DNA from: Gymnorhina tibicen
Taxonomy: Eukaryota; Chordata; Aves; Passeriformes; Artamidae
NCBI GenBank assembly: GCA_013399875.1
Contig: VXAZ01000561.1
Span: 749,367 to 813,366, forward strand
Direction of reading: 5' to 3'
DNA: 64,000 bases
Under the pieces are notes generated by a model that saw only the letters and a program-made list of their open reading frames with translations, made no database searches and had not been told where the DNA came from. Below are positions 1 to 10,420 of the stretch, in pieces (position 1 is the first letter of the stretch; each line of letters opens with the position of its first letter). The position numbers and the translations under genes are program-made.

Positions 1-88
1 GAGCACAGGAGGAGATTTTTGAATAAAATCACAGATTTTATTCAAGAGCACGGGAGGAGATTTTTGAATAAAATCACAGATTTTATTC
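1..88. repeat. 45-bp tandem duplication at the window edge
   Basis: Two near-identical copies of a 45-bp unit lie head to tail, 1-45 and 46-88. They differ at one base (cacagg against cacggg) near the start, and the second copy stops two bases short. Each copy carries AATAAAATCACAGATTTTATT, itself a partial mirror. The first copy starts at base 1, so further copies may lie outside the window. The unit resembles degenerate sequence found beside CR1 3' ends, and a CR1 tail follows directly. Confidence 0.85.
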
Positions 89-110
89 CAACCTATAATT
101 TAGGTTGGAA
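86..110. repeat. 10-bp inverted repeat at the CR1 junction
   Basis: TTCCAACCTA (86-95) and TAGGTTGGAA (101-110) are exact reverse complements separated by a 5-base loop. The right arm is normal CR1 tail sequence. The left arm overlaps the end of the tandem unit, so the mirror sits exactly at the element boundary. Confidence 0.8.
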
Positions 111-241
111 GGGACCTTAAGGATCATCCAGTTCCAACCTCTGGCCATGGACAGGGATGCCACTCAGTAGGTAAAATGGCTCAGGGCTCCATCCAACCTG
201 GCCTTGAACACTTTCAGGGATGGGGCATCTACAGCCTCCAA
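101..241 (-). mobile_element. CR1 LINE 3' tail, truncated
   Basis: Read on the minus strand this matches the 3' untranslated tail of avian CR1: the phrase around the 'caaggccaggttggatgg' motif, then the 'ccatgg' segment, then 'ggtcccttccaacc'. Part of the middle (about 160-185) diverges from the usual wording. The reverse transcriptase region is absent, so it is a dead 5'-truncated copy. Confidence 0.85.
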
Positions 242-3200
242 TCCTAAATCAATCCCAAGCTCTTATCAGCAGAGTAAAAGTCTAGGACTTGTTAGTTTTT
301 CAGGTTTTTTTCTTCTTTTAGCAGGACCCCAGAGCTGATGACAAATAAGCCAAGCTTTAAAAAAGGAAAACTCAAGCTCTGGCAAGTTGGTTAAAACAGT
401 CACTGTCAGTGGGGTAAGATTCCTAAATCTGCAGAGTGACTCCAGGAGGTCACGTCTCCAAATCCAGAGATAAAGGCTTTCCCCAGCATATGGAAAAAAC
501 AACACACTGCCCTTCCAGAATGTTTTTTTTCTGGCTAATGCTCATGGCCTGTACCTGGGAAAAGTTTAGCCAAATAATCCAGGAGGTACATGGAAAATCC
601 AGCTCCCAGGGCTGAGAGTTCTACAAAGCTGGGAGCCTTCCTGCTGGAGGAATGCATTCCTCTGTGCTACAGACAGCCTGAGCCTCCAGCCTCCTGCAGG
701 AATTTGAAAATAAGCCATGCATATAATAGGTGCACATTTAGCATGAAAGAAAGATGCTTCACAGAGGACAAATATTAAACTGTAAAATATATCAAGAGAC
801 ATTTCCTGGGAACACTGAATTTAACCTGGCTCTTAGCTGAGCAGGAAGCTCCCAGGAGCTATGGCTGTGTCTCGTGGAGGAACAAAAACCTGGAGGAGGC
901 TTTACAAGAGAAACCTGCCTGGATTTCCTAGGGATGTTATGGAAAAAGATCAGTGCAGGACCCTTCTCTGCTGTCGGCTTGGTGGTGACACTGTTGCCAG
1001 GTGTGCAAGCAAAGGGACCTCAGTGTGGCTGCTCAGTGTCACACCCAAAATCCATCCAACCCATCTCCTGCCTAGGCTGTGCTCATTAGCAGAAGTATTG
1101 AGAAAGGGAATAAAAATAGAGCAAGTCCAACACACTCTCACAGCAGCCTGCTCTTTCCATACTCTGAGCCAGATGCTAGCTTTCAGCTTCTGTTTAAAGA
1201 CCCATGCTGTTTAAAGACCCATGCATGTTTAAAGACCCTTTTTTTGAATTTGAATTCTGCTGGAGCCCACTAAAAATCTGGAATTCCAGAAGATCCTGCA
1301 CAAAGCTGTTTGACACTTCAACCCCATTATCTGCATGGCAGTGCTTGTTTTAGGTTCTAAAATACATGAGTTGTAAACCCAGATGAGGAGCAGCAATGCT
1401 GCTAAATGGAAATTTAATCCCATTTCTTCTCAATTTCCCATTAAAATGGGAAATAAAATCCACGTGGGAAGCCCCTCTTGGGCAAGAAGGAGGCCTTTAC
1501 TAAGGTGACTTCACTTGGTCACATGAAGCCCAACTCTTCCACTAACACAAAGCCCTTGTCTCTCTTCAGCAAGTGGGAATCTCGGAAGAGAGCTCCAAAA
1601 AACCTAAATGTTTTTTCTTACAGTGTATGTGGGACTCCAGCATACAATTTTGTTTTGTTTTTTTTTTCTCCTTTAAAATAGCATGAGACCATCTCAGGAC
1701 CTCCCATGAGCACTCTCTGCATGCTCATACATCATCTTCCAGTTGTTGAAAACTCTGACATAGTTATTCAGCTTTTAGAGCACCAAGCTCTTTGCTTATC
1801 TCCTTCCTACTTCTGTTCTCTACAATCCCAGGCAACCTGGTAAGGAGACCTGCATTTCCCTGAGAACAAAAGTTTAGGCTCTTAAGCCACTTATCTAGAG
1901 CAAACTACTCTAACTCTCTTGTTTTGTCTGATACCAGGCTTTATTTAGGGAGGCAGATCAGAACCCCTGCAGTCTGGGTGTCTGCTGGAGTAGTCTGCCT
2001 CAGTTTTGGAGACCTGCAAAGGGCTCCTCTGAAAGCCTGCAAAGGAATTTATCCCTTCCCACTATCTACACTGGGAACCAGCACTGCTGGAACACAACCA
2101 TCCATCCTCAGTGGACTGCCCCTTGTCCATTCCTTTAGTACCAATACAAGCAAAAGGATTCTCCCAAACGGTGCAGCAGGGAAAACTGATCCCCCAACAT
2201 CACTGCAGGCAGGCAGTCTGCCTTCCTCCACGCCCTGCCCTCACACCAACTGGCAAACATGGTACCCAAGTACCCGCCAGAGGTGCTTTAAATGAAAAAT
2301 AACTCCATGCCATGATTTTCCTGACTCAGGAAAGACACTGCCACACCTGTGGTATTCCAGAACTGCTTTCTTCACAGGCATAGAGGACGGAGAGCTGTTT
2401 TCTCCTTTCCACAGGAGATAGAACGAGTCATGCAACTTCCATCATGCCAAAGGGCTCCAAGCAATGGGCTGGGTGTTTGTCACCTCAGGTGCAGGGCTTT
2501 TAGCTGAAGGCATCCCTTGGTGATTAAAAGGTCACTAGAGGCAGTTGGAGCTTTTCTCTACCTATTGTAAAGGCTGCTGTAAAAATACATAAGGAATAAA
2601 TGCCTGACAGGTGCTTGTATATATGGAAATTCCCACCACAACAGCTGTGAGTTATGGCCCTATAATTCCTCTGAGGGGTCCGAGGGATAACCTAACACCT
2701 GAGAAGCCCTTTATCATCTTGGTGCAAGTGCAGCCTGACCGGACCTGGGTGGAAGGGCAGGGGATGTTCTCCCTCCCCTCCAGCCTTCCTCACCCTTCCA
2801 ATATATTCCCTTCCACTTCTATTTCAATAAAACAACCTGACTTGGAAGACACTGGCATTTATTCCCTCTCTTGGGTGAACACTGACCTGGCAAAGCCTCC
2901 TGGATCATATGGATCAAACCAATGGGAAAGACACCACTGGGTTCAGTAAAGATCCATGTTGGAACAAGCAGCCAGCTGTGAGAGCAAACAAGAGGGAGAA
3001 AACAGGTTCTCCTGGCTTGCAGAGGGAAGTAAGGTGACGGTGCTTGGGGACAGCTTGGCAGGGAGCTGGATGTGGAAAGGGGGCAGAAGGAAGTTTCACA
3101 CCAATGATGGTCACCAGGGCTTTGCAAATGCCATGTTGGCCTTTCCAGCCTGCAGAGGGAAAAGCAGTTTTCACACCTAAGAGCCTTCTTCCACAGGCTG

Positions 3201-4285
3201 TCTAATGGCACTTTCACAATTAGCAGGCTGCTCTGAAAGGGAGTAACTGCTCCATTTTCTCCAGCTGAGATTCCTTCCTCACACAGTCAGTGGAGCACAG
3301 GGTTATTTTCCAACACTTGTGAGCACCAAAAATGAAGCTGAAAATTAAAATGAGCCAAAGCAGCCCCATGCTTCCCCCCTCCCCACCCCTTTTAATAAGG
3401 CTACTGAATATCATGTTCTCAGTGTAGATTAACCTAAGCTTTGCTCCCAATTATTGTTTCGCTCTCCTAAGTACAGAAGCAAGGAAGGGGCTTGACAAAT
3501 GAACCCATCTCTGCTGTTAAGCTGCACTTCCACTTCTGCAAGTTTGTCTGAATCCTTATTGCTCAGCAAAATCCTCCCTCACACAAATCACTGGCTGTGT
3601 ATTCCCAAGGCTTTTTACTGCACTCAGGACTCCAAGTCAGGTATTTTTCAACCTTTTGGTTTGTGGGACTGTGAACCCCATGGGGTGAATTCAGACAGGT
3701 TTGCTTTGCTTTGGGTCTTGTCCCAGACCCCTAGAAAGAGCCCACAGCTCTTATGGGGTCATGCAGGACACACATGGGGATGAACTATGCTAGAAACAGA
3801 TTTTCCTCTCAGTGGAAAAGTGACGCTTCTACTGGAGACCGGGTTATTTGGGGACTTGCTTGTTACCACTCAGTCCTGAACATGGTGATGAAATGAAAAT
3901 AGAAAAGGGAAGAGGGAAAGGATTGTGCTGCTCAGGGCTACGATACCTCCAAAGCCTGGCTCTGGGGAAAGCTCTTGATCTCTCAGACCCACAGTGGCCC
4001 CTCTGCAGAGAGGGGGAAAAATCCAGCCCATCGGTTCCTCCTCGCCCTTCTCCTGGCACAAATCAAGGCAGCTGTGATTAGAGCTGGGGCTGGAGAGGAG
4101 CATATTAAGGGATGGAGGGATCCCACGCTTTCCCCTGCTGGCATGTCAGGCTAATCAGATCCACCAGCTCCTCCCGACTCTCCGAACGCTGCCTGTGTTC
4201 TCCCTGGAGCTCACTTTGATTTCCAAGCCTGCGGTGCTGTAGGAACAAGTCTCAGCTGGTTTCACAGCCCGGCCTGAGGTTTAGG
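242..4285. other. Unique non-coding DNA
   Basis: No recognisable gene or transposon apart from the short tandem array listed at 1191-1240. The open frames here are short, overlap in several frames and show no domain. Minus-strand AATAAA hexamers occur at 1940-1945 and 2858-2863. They could serve a minus-strand transcript ending here, but nothing else supports that. Confidence 0.5.
1191..1240. repeat. Three-copy 17-18 bp tandem repeat
   Basis: The unit TGTTTAAAGACCCATGC appears at 1191-1207 and 1208-1225 (with one extra base), and in shortened form at 1226-1240 before a T run. Confidence 0.9.
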
Positions 4286-4472
4286 TCAGGCGTGGCTGTT
4301 CAGATCCGTGAGGCTGACCTCGTGCCTCATGTATTTGCTGCACAAACTGGGAGCTTCACTCGGAATGTCCGTGATCCGCTCCTTCCATTTGCAGGCACCG
4401 CACAGGGTGAGACAGGGGGTTGATTGCAGCTGCTCACAGCAAATGTAGGACTCCAGTGTGGCAAGAACGCTC
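4286..4472 (-). other. Candidate terminal coding exon, unconfirmed
   Basis: On the minus strand an open frame runs from a pyrimidine-rich acceptor-like site (AG just above 4472, preceded by TTTTATTTTCCCTATCC) to a TGA at 4286-4288. About 57 percent of codons begin with a purine, several CpGs are kept, and the encoded stretch is mixed hydrophilic with many cysteines (for example EQLQSTPCLTLCGACKWKER). No family was recognised. If real, it would be the last exon of a minus-strand gene with its 3' UTR below 4286. Against it, the best acceptor leaves a phase that does not match the end of the candidate exon at 5350-5580. It may be a chance frame. Confidence 0.22.
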
Positions 4473-4613
4473 CTTGGGAAACCAAAGGATAGGGAAAATA
4501 AAAGTACAACATATGGCAAATTAGCCCCATCATCCTTAAAGACTGATACACAAGTACAGTCACAGATGTACCACATCTTCGGCAGGCGAAGGATAACCCT
4601 GAGCCAGGTATCT

Positions 4614-4755
4614 TAGAATCACAGAATGGTTTGGATTGGAAGGGACTCTAAAAATCATCTAATTCCACCTTCCACTACACCAAGTTCCTCAAAGCCCTAT
4701 CCAGCCTGGCCTTGAACACTTCCAGGGATGGGGCAGACACAGCTTCTACAACTTA
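4614..4755 (-). mobile_element. CR1 LINE 3' tail, truncated
   Basis: Starts with the 3'-terminal 'agaatcacagaatgg' wording, then 'ttggattggaagggact' and 'ccagcctggccttgaacac', which is CR1 3' UTR in reverse. It lacks all coding sequence. It lies inside what would be the last intron of the candidate minus-strand gene. Confidence 0.9.
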
Positions 4756-5349
4756 GGGAGAGGGAAGGGAGTTGCAGGGATATTGGTTGTTTCCCTTGCC
4801 TAGAACTGAGGCTCTGATAGTAAAATCATGACAAGAGCTGGATACTTTTAGTCAGGACAGAAGACAACTCAGACCTTCCTGAACTTCATCCTATAGTGTT
4901 CTCCCTTCTCCATCCCACTCTGTGAGACCCAGGGTGTCCTTTATGAATACACTGAGGAGTGTGAAGGTGACTGTACCTAAGAAAAACACACTTAAACACA
5001 CGATTGCTCCCTATCCTCCCTATATGTTACTACTTTCTAAGGGGTATTTTGCAAATTGCATGATCCAAGTCCATTTAAACACAGGGAGAAGGCCAGGACA
5101 TATCTGATCCCTCTTCGGAGATATCCAGAGGGGTACCTCTGCAACTCATCTGCGGGTGGTAAATAAGGTGTTTGTCTCACAAGCTGCTCCAAAGTGAGCA
5201 CAGCAGGATAAGTTCAAGATCAGGACTTGGTCTAAAACATTTTTCAGCCTCAGGCCTGACAGGGAGCAGTTCTTCAGTCTCTGGTGATTCGCCAAAAGGC
5301 TCATTTCTTACTGCTAATAAGTGAGTGCACAAAGAAGCAGCACACGCAC
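4756..5349. other. Unique non-coding DNA
   Basis: Nothing recognised. The sequence falls between two candidate minus-strand exons and would be intronic if they are real. Confidence 0.4.
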
Positions 5350-5580
5350 CTGGGCGGTGCAGGGACACCTCTCCCAGTGGAAGAATTTTTTCTCCTGGAT
5401 GGTATGGGCAGCCAAGGAGGCAGGATACATCCTGTCCTGCTGCTCCTTGGCTACTCCATCAAACATCACCACACTGGCAAAGGTAGCATTCCTTACAGAC
5501 CTCATCAAAAGCAGAGCATGTTTAAAGAGGAAAACATCCTGGTAATAAATAGGCAGAACTTGCAGCCCTGAGCAGTCCAT
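5350..5580 (-). other. Candidate internal coding exon, unconfirmed
   Basis: The best coding-like segment in the window. On the minus strand it is exactly 77 codons from an acceptor-like TTTATTCAG to a donor-like CAG|GTGCGT just below 5350; another acceptor would extend it to 5606. About 60 percent of codons start with purine and G is rare at codon position 2, as in real exons. The product would be a mixed alpha/beta-looking chain (for example PIYYQDVFLFKHALLLMRSV, then FFHWERCPC near the end). I do not recognise the family. Overlapping plus-strand frames are also open, which weakens the argument. A translated search against bird proteomes would decide it. Confidence 0.33.
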
Positions 5581-5649
5581 CTGAATAAACTGGTGTTGCT
5601 TGAGAGCTGCCCAAGAAGAAACTTCAGGGAAGGAAGAAGATGGCACTGT

Positions 5650-6544
5650 TTTTTAAAATAGGACTCTGTTCATAACGCATCCTGAAGGATCCCCACATCT
5701 TTCAGCCAGGCCCAAACAAAACACAGATTAGAGGCTTGGTTTGACTCCTGTTAAAGGCATTCTTTTCCACTGACTTCGGCAGAGCTTGGATCAGACACAA
5801 AAAGGGAGTGAGGTGTCAATACAGCACCAATTCTTCAGACCCCAGGACCTTGTTAGCAGAGCAGTGTAAAAAATCACACCCCAAAACCAATGCTCTGGAA
5901 GACAACAAATTCATTTCAAGGTGAATCAAAATGCTTCATTTTACCCTCAAGGCAGAGGTTTGTTTCTGATTTCAGTTGATTTATGTGGGTTTCTTTTAAA
6001 TAATATTTTTTAAATTGAAAAAATGAAAACAAGTTACCTCCTTCATTTGTGCCCTATTTCCAAACTCAGATACAAAGCTTGAGGAAAAAACCCTCTTGAC
6101 CATCTTTCTGTGCTAAAGCTCCATGGCCCAGGGTGGTGAGTCCCGAAGTGATGTCAAAAGGAATGAAAAGTGGAAGCAGGGCTGGGGGTTTGACTGCCAG
6201 GATGTGGCATTCCCAATCCCCAGTCTGTGAGTCAGCACTGGGATATTGCTGCTTTCCAGCAAAGCATCTGAGGGCACCTTGGGGTGTGTACAAGAGCTGG
6301 TTTAGGTGGGGCTGAGGTATTCACGTGGGAAGGGGTGAGGTGATTCCCACTTTGGCTGTGCTAATCTCTTCCCTCCCCTGTCAGCAGCAATGGTCACCTG
6401 CTTTACTACACTTTTGGCAGACAGGAATATTTCCCTCTCCCATAACACATTGGTTTTATGAACTGCAACAGATGTTTCAGACCACACATTACCCTGCCCT
6501 CCCCCTGCCAGAAAGAAGGGAGGAACATGGACTTGTTTCATTTG
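5650..6544. other. Mostly unique DNA with weak minus-strand exon-like segments
   Basis: Two short minus-strand open stretches end at usable donors: about 6038-6077 (donor GGAG|GTAACT) and about 6401-6465 (donor CAG|GTGACC, frame reading for example NVLWEREIFLSAKS). Both are too short to separate from chance. No repeat is recognised. Confidence 0.2.
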
Positions 6545-6760
6545 GGAAACCCCTCTCAGATCATCAAGTACAACCATTCCCCCAGCACTGCCAAGACCAC
6601 CACTGACCATGTCCCCAAATGCCATATCTACACTACTTTTAAATCCTTCCAAGCATGGTGACTCTACCTGAACAGCCTGTTCCAGGGCTTGACAACCCCC
6701 TCCATGAAGAAATTCTTCCCAATATCCAACCTAAACCTCCCCTGGCACAACCTGAGGCTG
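6545..6760 (-). mobile_element. CR1 LINE 3' region, older subfamily
   Basis: The reverse strand carries the older CR1 3' wording: 'cctaaacctcccctggcaca', 'cagcctgttcca' and 'cactgccaagaccaccact'. It is more diverged than the tails at 55 and 61 kb and ends without the terminal microsatellite. An open frame crossing it on the minus strand (6302-6652) is a by-product of the element. Confidence 0.85.
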
Positions 6761-6899
6761 GCTGCTCTCACCGTAGCACTCCACAATGGGTGGCTGACAG
6801 TGCAGTAAGAATTTTGTCTGGCCAAGCAGCACTGCCAAAGCTGGAGCCCAGCCAGGACAAGGGGCTCATACTTTCTCCTCCCACTCCAGCCAAACATCC

Positions 6900-7085
6900 C
6901 AGGAGAACATTAATGACTGCACGTGACCAGTAGCAATAATTAATCACCAAAAGTTGTTATTTCTCAAAGCCAAGTCATGTTCTATCTCCATCATGGGCTT
7001 GACAGCAGTCAATAACAACGCTGGCAATTAAAGTTAGGCAAGATCTGATTAACAAGATAATGTTCACTGATCATCATGCATCTGT
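6900..7085. promoter_or_regulatory. AT-rich candidate conserved non-coding block
   Basis: AT-rich unique DNA with many short transcription-factor-like words and little low complexity: an E-box CACGTG at 6920-6925 followed by AC, CAATAATTAATCA, and a GGCAATTAAAG core further on. This composition is typical of conserved non-coding elements. Conservation cannot be tested from one sequence. Confidence 0.22.
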
Positions 7086-7938
7086 GTCGAATACAACCAC
7101 AGGGGTTTTTTTCCTTAGCTGGTATTTTTCATGTACCAGGAGGAACAGTCAGATCGTCAGCTCAAGACTATTTTAAGCAGCTGAACTGGGCTCCAGTTAC
7201 TCCACTTCTCAGACCCCTTCAGGGGAGACAGGGATTTAGGGAATGCAGGAGTCACTAGTGCCTTGTACCCTCTCCAGCCAGCAGTGCCAGGGACTTCAGG
7301 AGCCATCCCCACAAGTCTCACCATGGCCCAATTCAGTAAGCAGCCCTGGATTCCAATATGTAAATATAATAAGAGGATTGCAGAGAAGAGATTTGTCTTG
7401 ACTAGGAGATTAGTTTTAGATCAAATTTGGCTAAGTGGGAAATGCTGCTGGCGACGATGTGACCACTTCAATTAGCTTACGAGTGCTTTTCTGCATCTCT
7501 GCTCTTACACCAGGCAGAGCTGGCAAAGAGGAGCTGGAGAGATGCTGAACTCTGAAGGGAAGGGCAGCACAAGCAGCCCCTGCTCACCAAGAGGTGTTTC
7601 AGCACTGAACCAGCAGCCCTCAATTGAGCATTTCTGTGCGGTGCCTTGTGCATTTCCCAAGCAAGGTGTTCCCACACCTCCTCCCTGAACTCCAGTGCCC
7701 TGCTCCTCCCTGTTCCCTGAGCTCAAGTGTCTCCAGGGGGCTGGCTGCACGTGGTGCTGCCAGCTGTGCCACGAGGGCACTGGGACAGGAGGGAAGGGAT
7801 TGCACAGCTCAGAGTGCAATCCACTGCCAGCACTTTGCTGCCTCCTCCATCACAGTGCATCAGGCTGTTCAGCGAGCAACGTGTGCCTCACCATCACAAA
7901 TACAGTATTTTTCTCCAGAAATTAAAAATAAATACATC
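7086..7938. other. Unique non-coding DNA
   Basis: GC-richer DNA with several overlapping open frames in different phases (7477-7953) that share no coding signature. Nothing recognised. Confidence 0.4.
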
Positions 7939-8049
7939 TCAGTAAGGGATTGAGATGCTCCTAAGGGAAGCAGAAATAAGGAAAAAGCCATCTGCATCAG
8001 AAGGTTCTTGGAGAGAAGAAACCAGAGTGGGAATTCCTCCATGCAAGGT

Positions 8050-8265
8050 CACTTTCACGTGTGGAGTGCTGAGAGATGCGGGACTCTTGTTCAGGAAGCT
8101 CTGATATTCCATCAAACCTTTAATCACCTTCCGGTGTCTCCCTGCAGGGAAATAGATAGGACCCTCCCACTTGTATTTTGAGGGTGCAATGCAAGGGGCA
8201 GCCACAGGCATTCCAGCCAGGAATTGTATCCAGCGCTGCACCTCTGAACAGTCACAGGGAGTTTC
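8050..8265 (-). other. Candidate coding exon region, unconfirmed
   Basis: A minus-strand frame (open from 8268 down past 8050) reads a plausible protein segment, for example PSKYKWEGPIYFPAGRHRKV, with about 57 percent purine-first codons. An acceptor-like TGACTGTTCAG lies near 8250. Donor candidates are CCGGAAG|GTGATT and CACAC|GTGAAA, neither strong. Long frames on both strands overlap here, so the region is simply poor in stop codons and may be non-coding. It has the same strand as the candidates at 4.3, 5.4 and 9.3 kb. Confidence 0.22.
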
Positions 8266-8689
8266 CACAGGCTTCTTCCTTCAACACCTTTAAAGAGAAG
8301 CAAGCCAAAGCAGCTTCTTCGCCACTTTGTATCCCAGCTCCTGCTCATCCAAAATTTAATCCACCATCTGCCTCCTCCAGATGCCAAGGATCCCAGCATC
8401 AAGCACCTCTCCAGCCTTGGAGGTGTTACCCATTCCAGGCTCCCCACTTCAGGCAAGTCCAAAGACCTTGGAGACATAATAGGCTTCCTGGCCAGGGCAA
8501 CCCCCAGGATCTTCCTCTTCAGCATATGTCCAACCTGCTCCTCCATTCAGCCAGGCCAAGGTAAAGCAGGAGGTTCCTGGGCCACCAGGGAAAGCCCAAA
8601 ACCTTTATTTCAAACCCTGAGGATTCTCAGAGTGGAAAGGTTAGGGCAGGACTTGGCTTTTTGTTCAACATGTGCTGACTATGCCCTGA

Positions 8690-9060
8690 AGTATGGGACT
8701 TCTAGACCGATTTGGAATATTATAATAATGCCTTTGTGCCATTTGAAACCAAATCAAAGAACATGTTCATAAATAGCCCATGTTAAAGATGGATCCATTT
8801 ATTTTTTCCCATCCAATTTCCATTCCTTCCTTTTGCCGCATTTGCTAATTATCCAGTATGCATTTGCTTAAAGAAAGCATTTTTCTAGCCTTCACAATCC
8901 ATCTTCCCATCCTAATGGATCTTGTGGTAAAGTCATTACAGAGACTTTATGAAATCACAGTTATTTCCATGACAACAGTGATGTAATAAAGGTGGGATTA
9001 TGACATTACTGCAAGATCGAGCTGAAGGACAGGATGGATTTGTTTACCCTAGACAGGGCA
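8690..9060. promoter_or_regulatory. AT-rich candidate conserved block with a CARE-like site
   Basis: Unique AT-rich DNA with no repeat signature. TGATGTAAT at 8979-8987 matches the C/EBP-ATF composite element (TGATGNAAT), and GATTATGACATTAC follows within 10 bases. Other short factor-like words are scattered through the block. Regulatory function is inference. Confidence 0.25.
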
Positions 9061-9288
9061 AGGAAGAGACTTCATTCATCCAATGTTTCTAAAAGTGCCT
9101 TAAGGTCTGCTAATGGAAGGGACATTTTATATCTGATTTTTTATTTTCTTTTGTTTTACACTTATTTATGAGGGCTCCTTTCCAAGTGCACGTAGTTTAA
9201 TAAGTTTGAGAGGAGCAGCCTTGCCCAGGATATATTTACTCATCTCTGTGAAGGGGAAGATCATCCCTGCAAGTCTCATGGCTCTTAC

Positions 9289-9396
9289 CTTTCCTGAAAG
9301 ACATCAATGCCTGCTGCAGAAGGGTTTTCCACCAGTTTAAAGACCAGCAGGACAGAATTTTCCCCTTTCAAGGGTGGCTGATCTAAGCTGCTTTCT
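9289..9396 (-). other. Candidate coding exon with strong donor, unconfirmed
   Basis: On the minus strand an open stretch ends at GGAAAG|GTAAGA, close to the vertebrate donor consensus, with the splice point between 9288 and 9289. The in-frame reading (for example SVLLVFKLVENPSAAGIDVF) has a coding-like mix of residues. The upstream acceptor is weak (AG positions near 9385-9396, preceded by GATTTCTTG). No family was recognised. It ends with two extra bases, so its downstream partner must supply one. Confidence 0.25.
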
Positions 9397-10289
9397 CTTC
9401 AAGCATTTTAATCAAGAAATCACCTGCCGATGGCTCACAGCATGAATTGGCTCCCCATGAAATTAGGTTTGAAAATGGCATTAAACCCCTTTCTTCTCCT
9501 TCAGGGAAACAAAACCAGCCTGGGTCTGGCCAGCAAATTCCAAGTCAAAACCCTTTTTTCTCTTAAACCCAGACACACCAGTAAAGTCCTTCTTGAAGTG
9601 ACTTTTAGCTCGCTCGCTCTTGAGCAATCACAGAATAAACTTAGGTGAAAATGACACAGCAATTCCTAAAGGATCAGAGCATGGAACGCCATGAGACAGC
9701 TTTGAAGATAGCTGGGGTTTCTGGTTTGTTTTTCACAAGGAGAAAAGATGAATATTTCATACAGTACATGGTTCAAAAGCTGATTAATGTTTCAGTGTGT
9801 GGAAAACCGAGCTCAAGAGACAAGTTTCCTCATGTAAAATTCTTTAAGCTGGCAGCAGGACTTCTATGGCCAACTTCTCCAAGGGTGTATTTTTTAACCC
9901 CCTTTAAAACCACTCCTGCCAGTGGCTTGGTGCTCTGAGAGTGTGGTTAGTTCAGGGCTTGACCTACAAGTGTAGAGATGTCCTGCTTTGGTGTTCCCAG
10001 CTTCCTCCCCTCTATCACTACAGCCAGGCCAGGTTGTGATAGTCCACAATACTTCTCCCCTATTCCTGCTTGACCAACAGCATATTATCAGGCATCCTCC
10101 TGCTGGAGGGACCTTCTCTGCTTCCTTACAAGCTGGTGAGGAGCTGTAATCCCAGTACATCTAATACATTAACATACAGAGGAGATCCCAAAACTCCCCT
10201 GCTCTTAAAGCTTGTATGCTTCAAGTCCATCCTGAAGCAGCTGCTTCAGCTGGTCCTGCCCCAGTTCCCGCTCCTCTAAGCCTTCCCAA

Positions 10290-10420
10290 TATCTCTTCAT
10301 TGGCAGAAGGGAAACACTGTAAGGCCACGAAGACGTGTTAATGAAATGTGAATTACTAACTGCAGCGTGCTAAGGGAGATAGAAGGGGGGATGTCATTTT
10401 GCCATTAATATGTAAAATGG
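10290..10420. promoter_or_regulatory. AT-rich candidate regulatory block
   Basis: Contains GTGTTAATGAAATGTGAATT and GCCATTAATATG, TAAT-core words that homeodomain proteins often bind, in otherwise unique DNA. The evidence is composition only. Confidence 0.15.

Noticed and set aside
2611..2949. Plus frame with an immunoglobulin-like phrase (DLEDTGIYSL)
   Set aside because: The expected cysteine and the rest of an Ig domain are missing, and no splice structure supports it.
6302..6652. 116-codon minus frame
   Set aside because: Much of it is CR1-derived. Only a short non-CR1 part near 6401-6465 is mentioned, and only as a weak segment.
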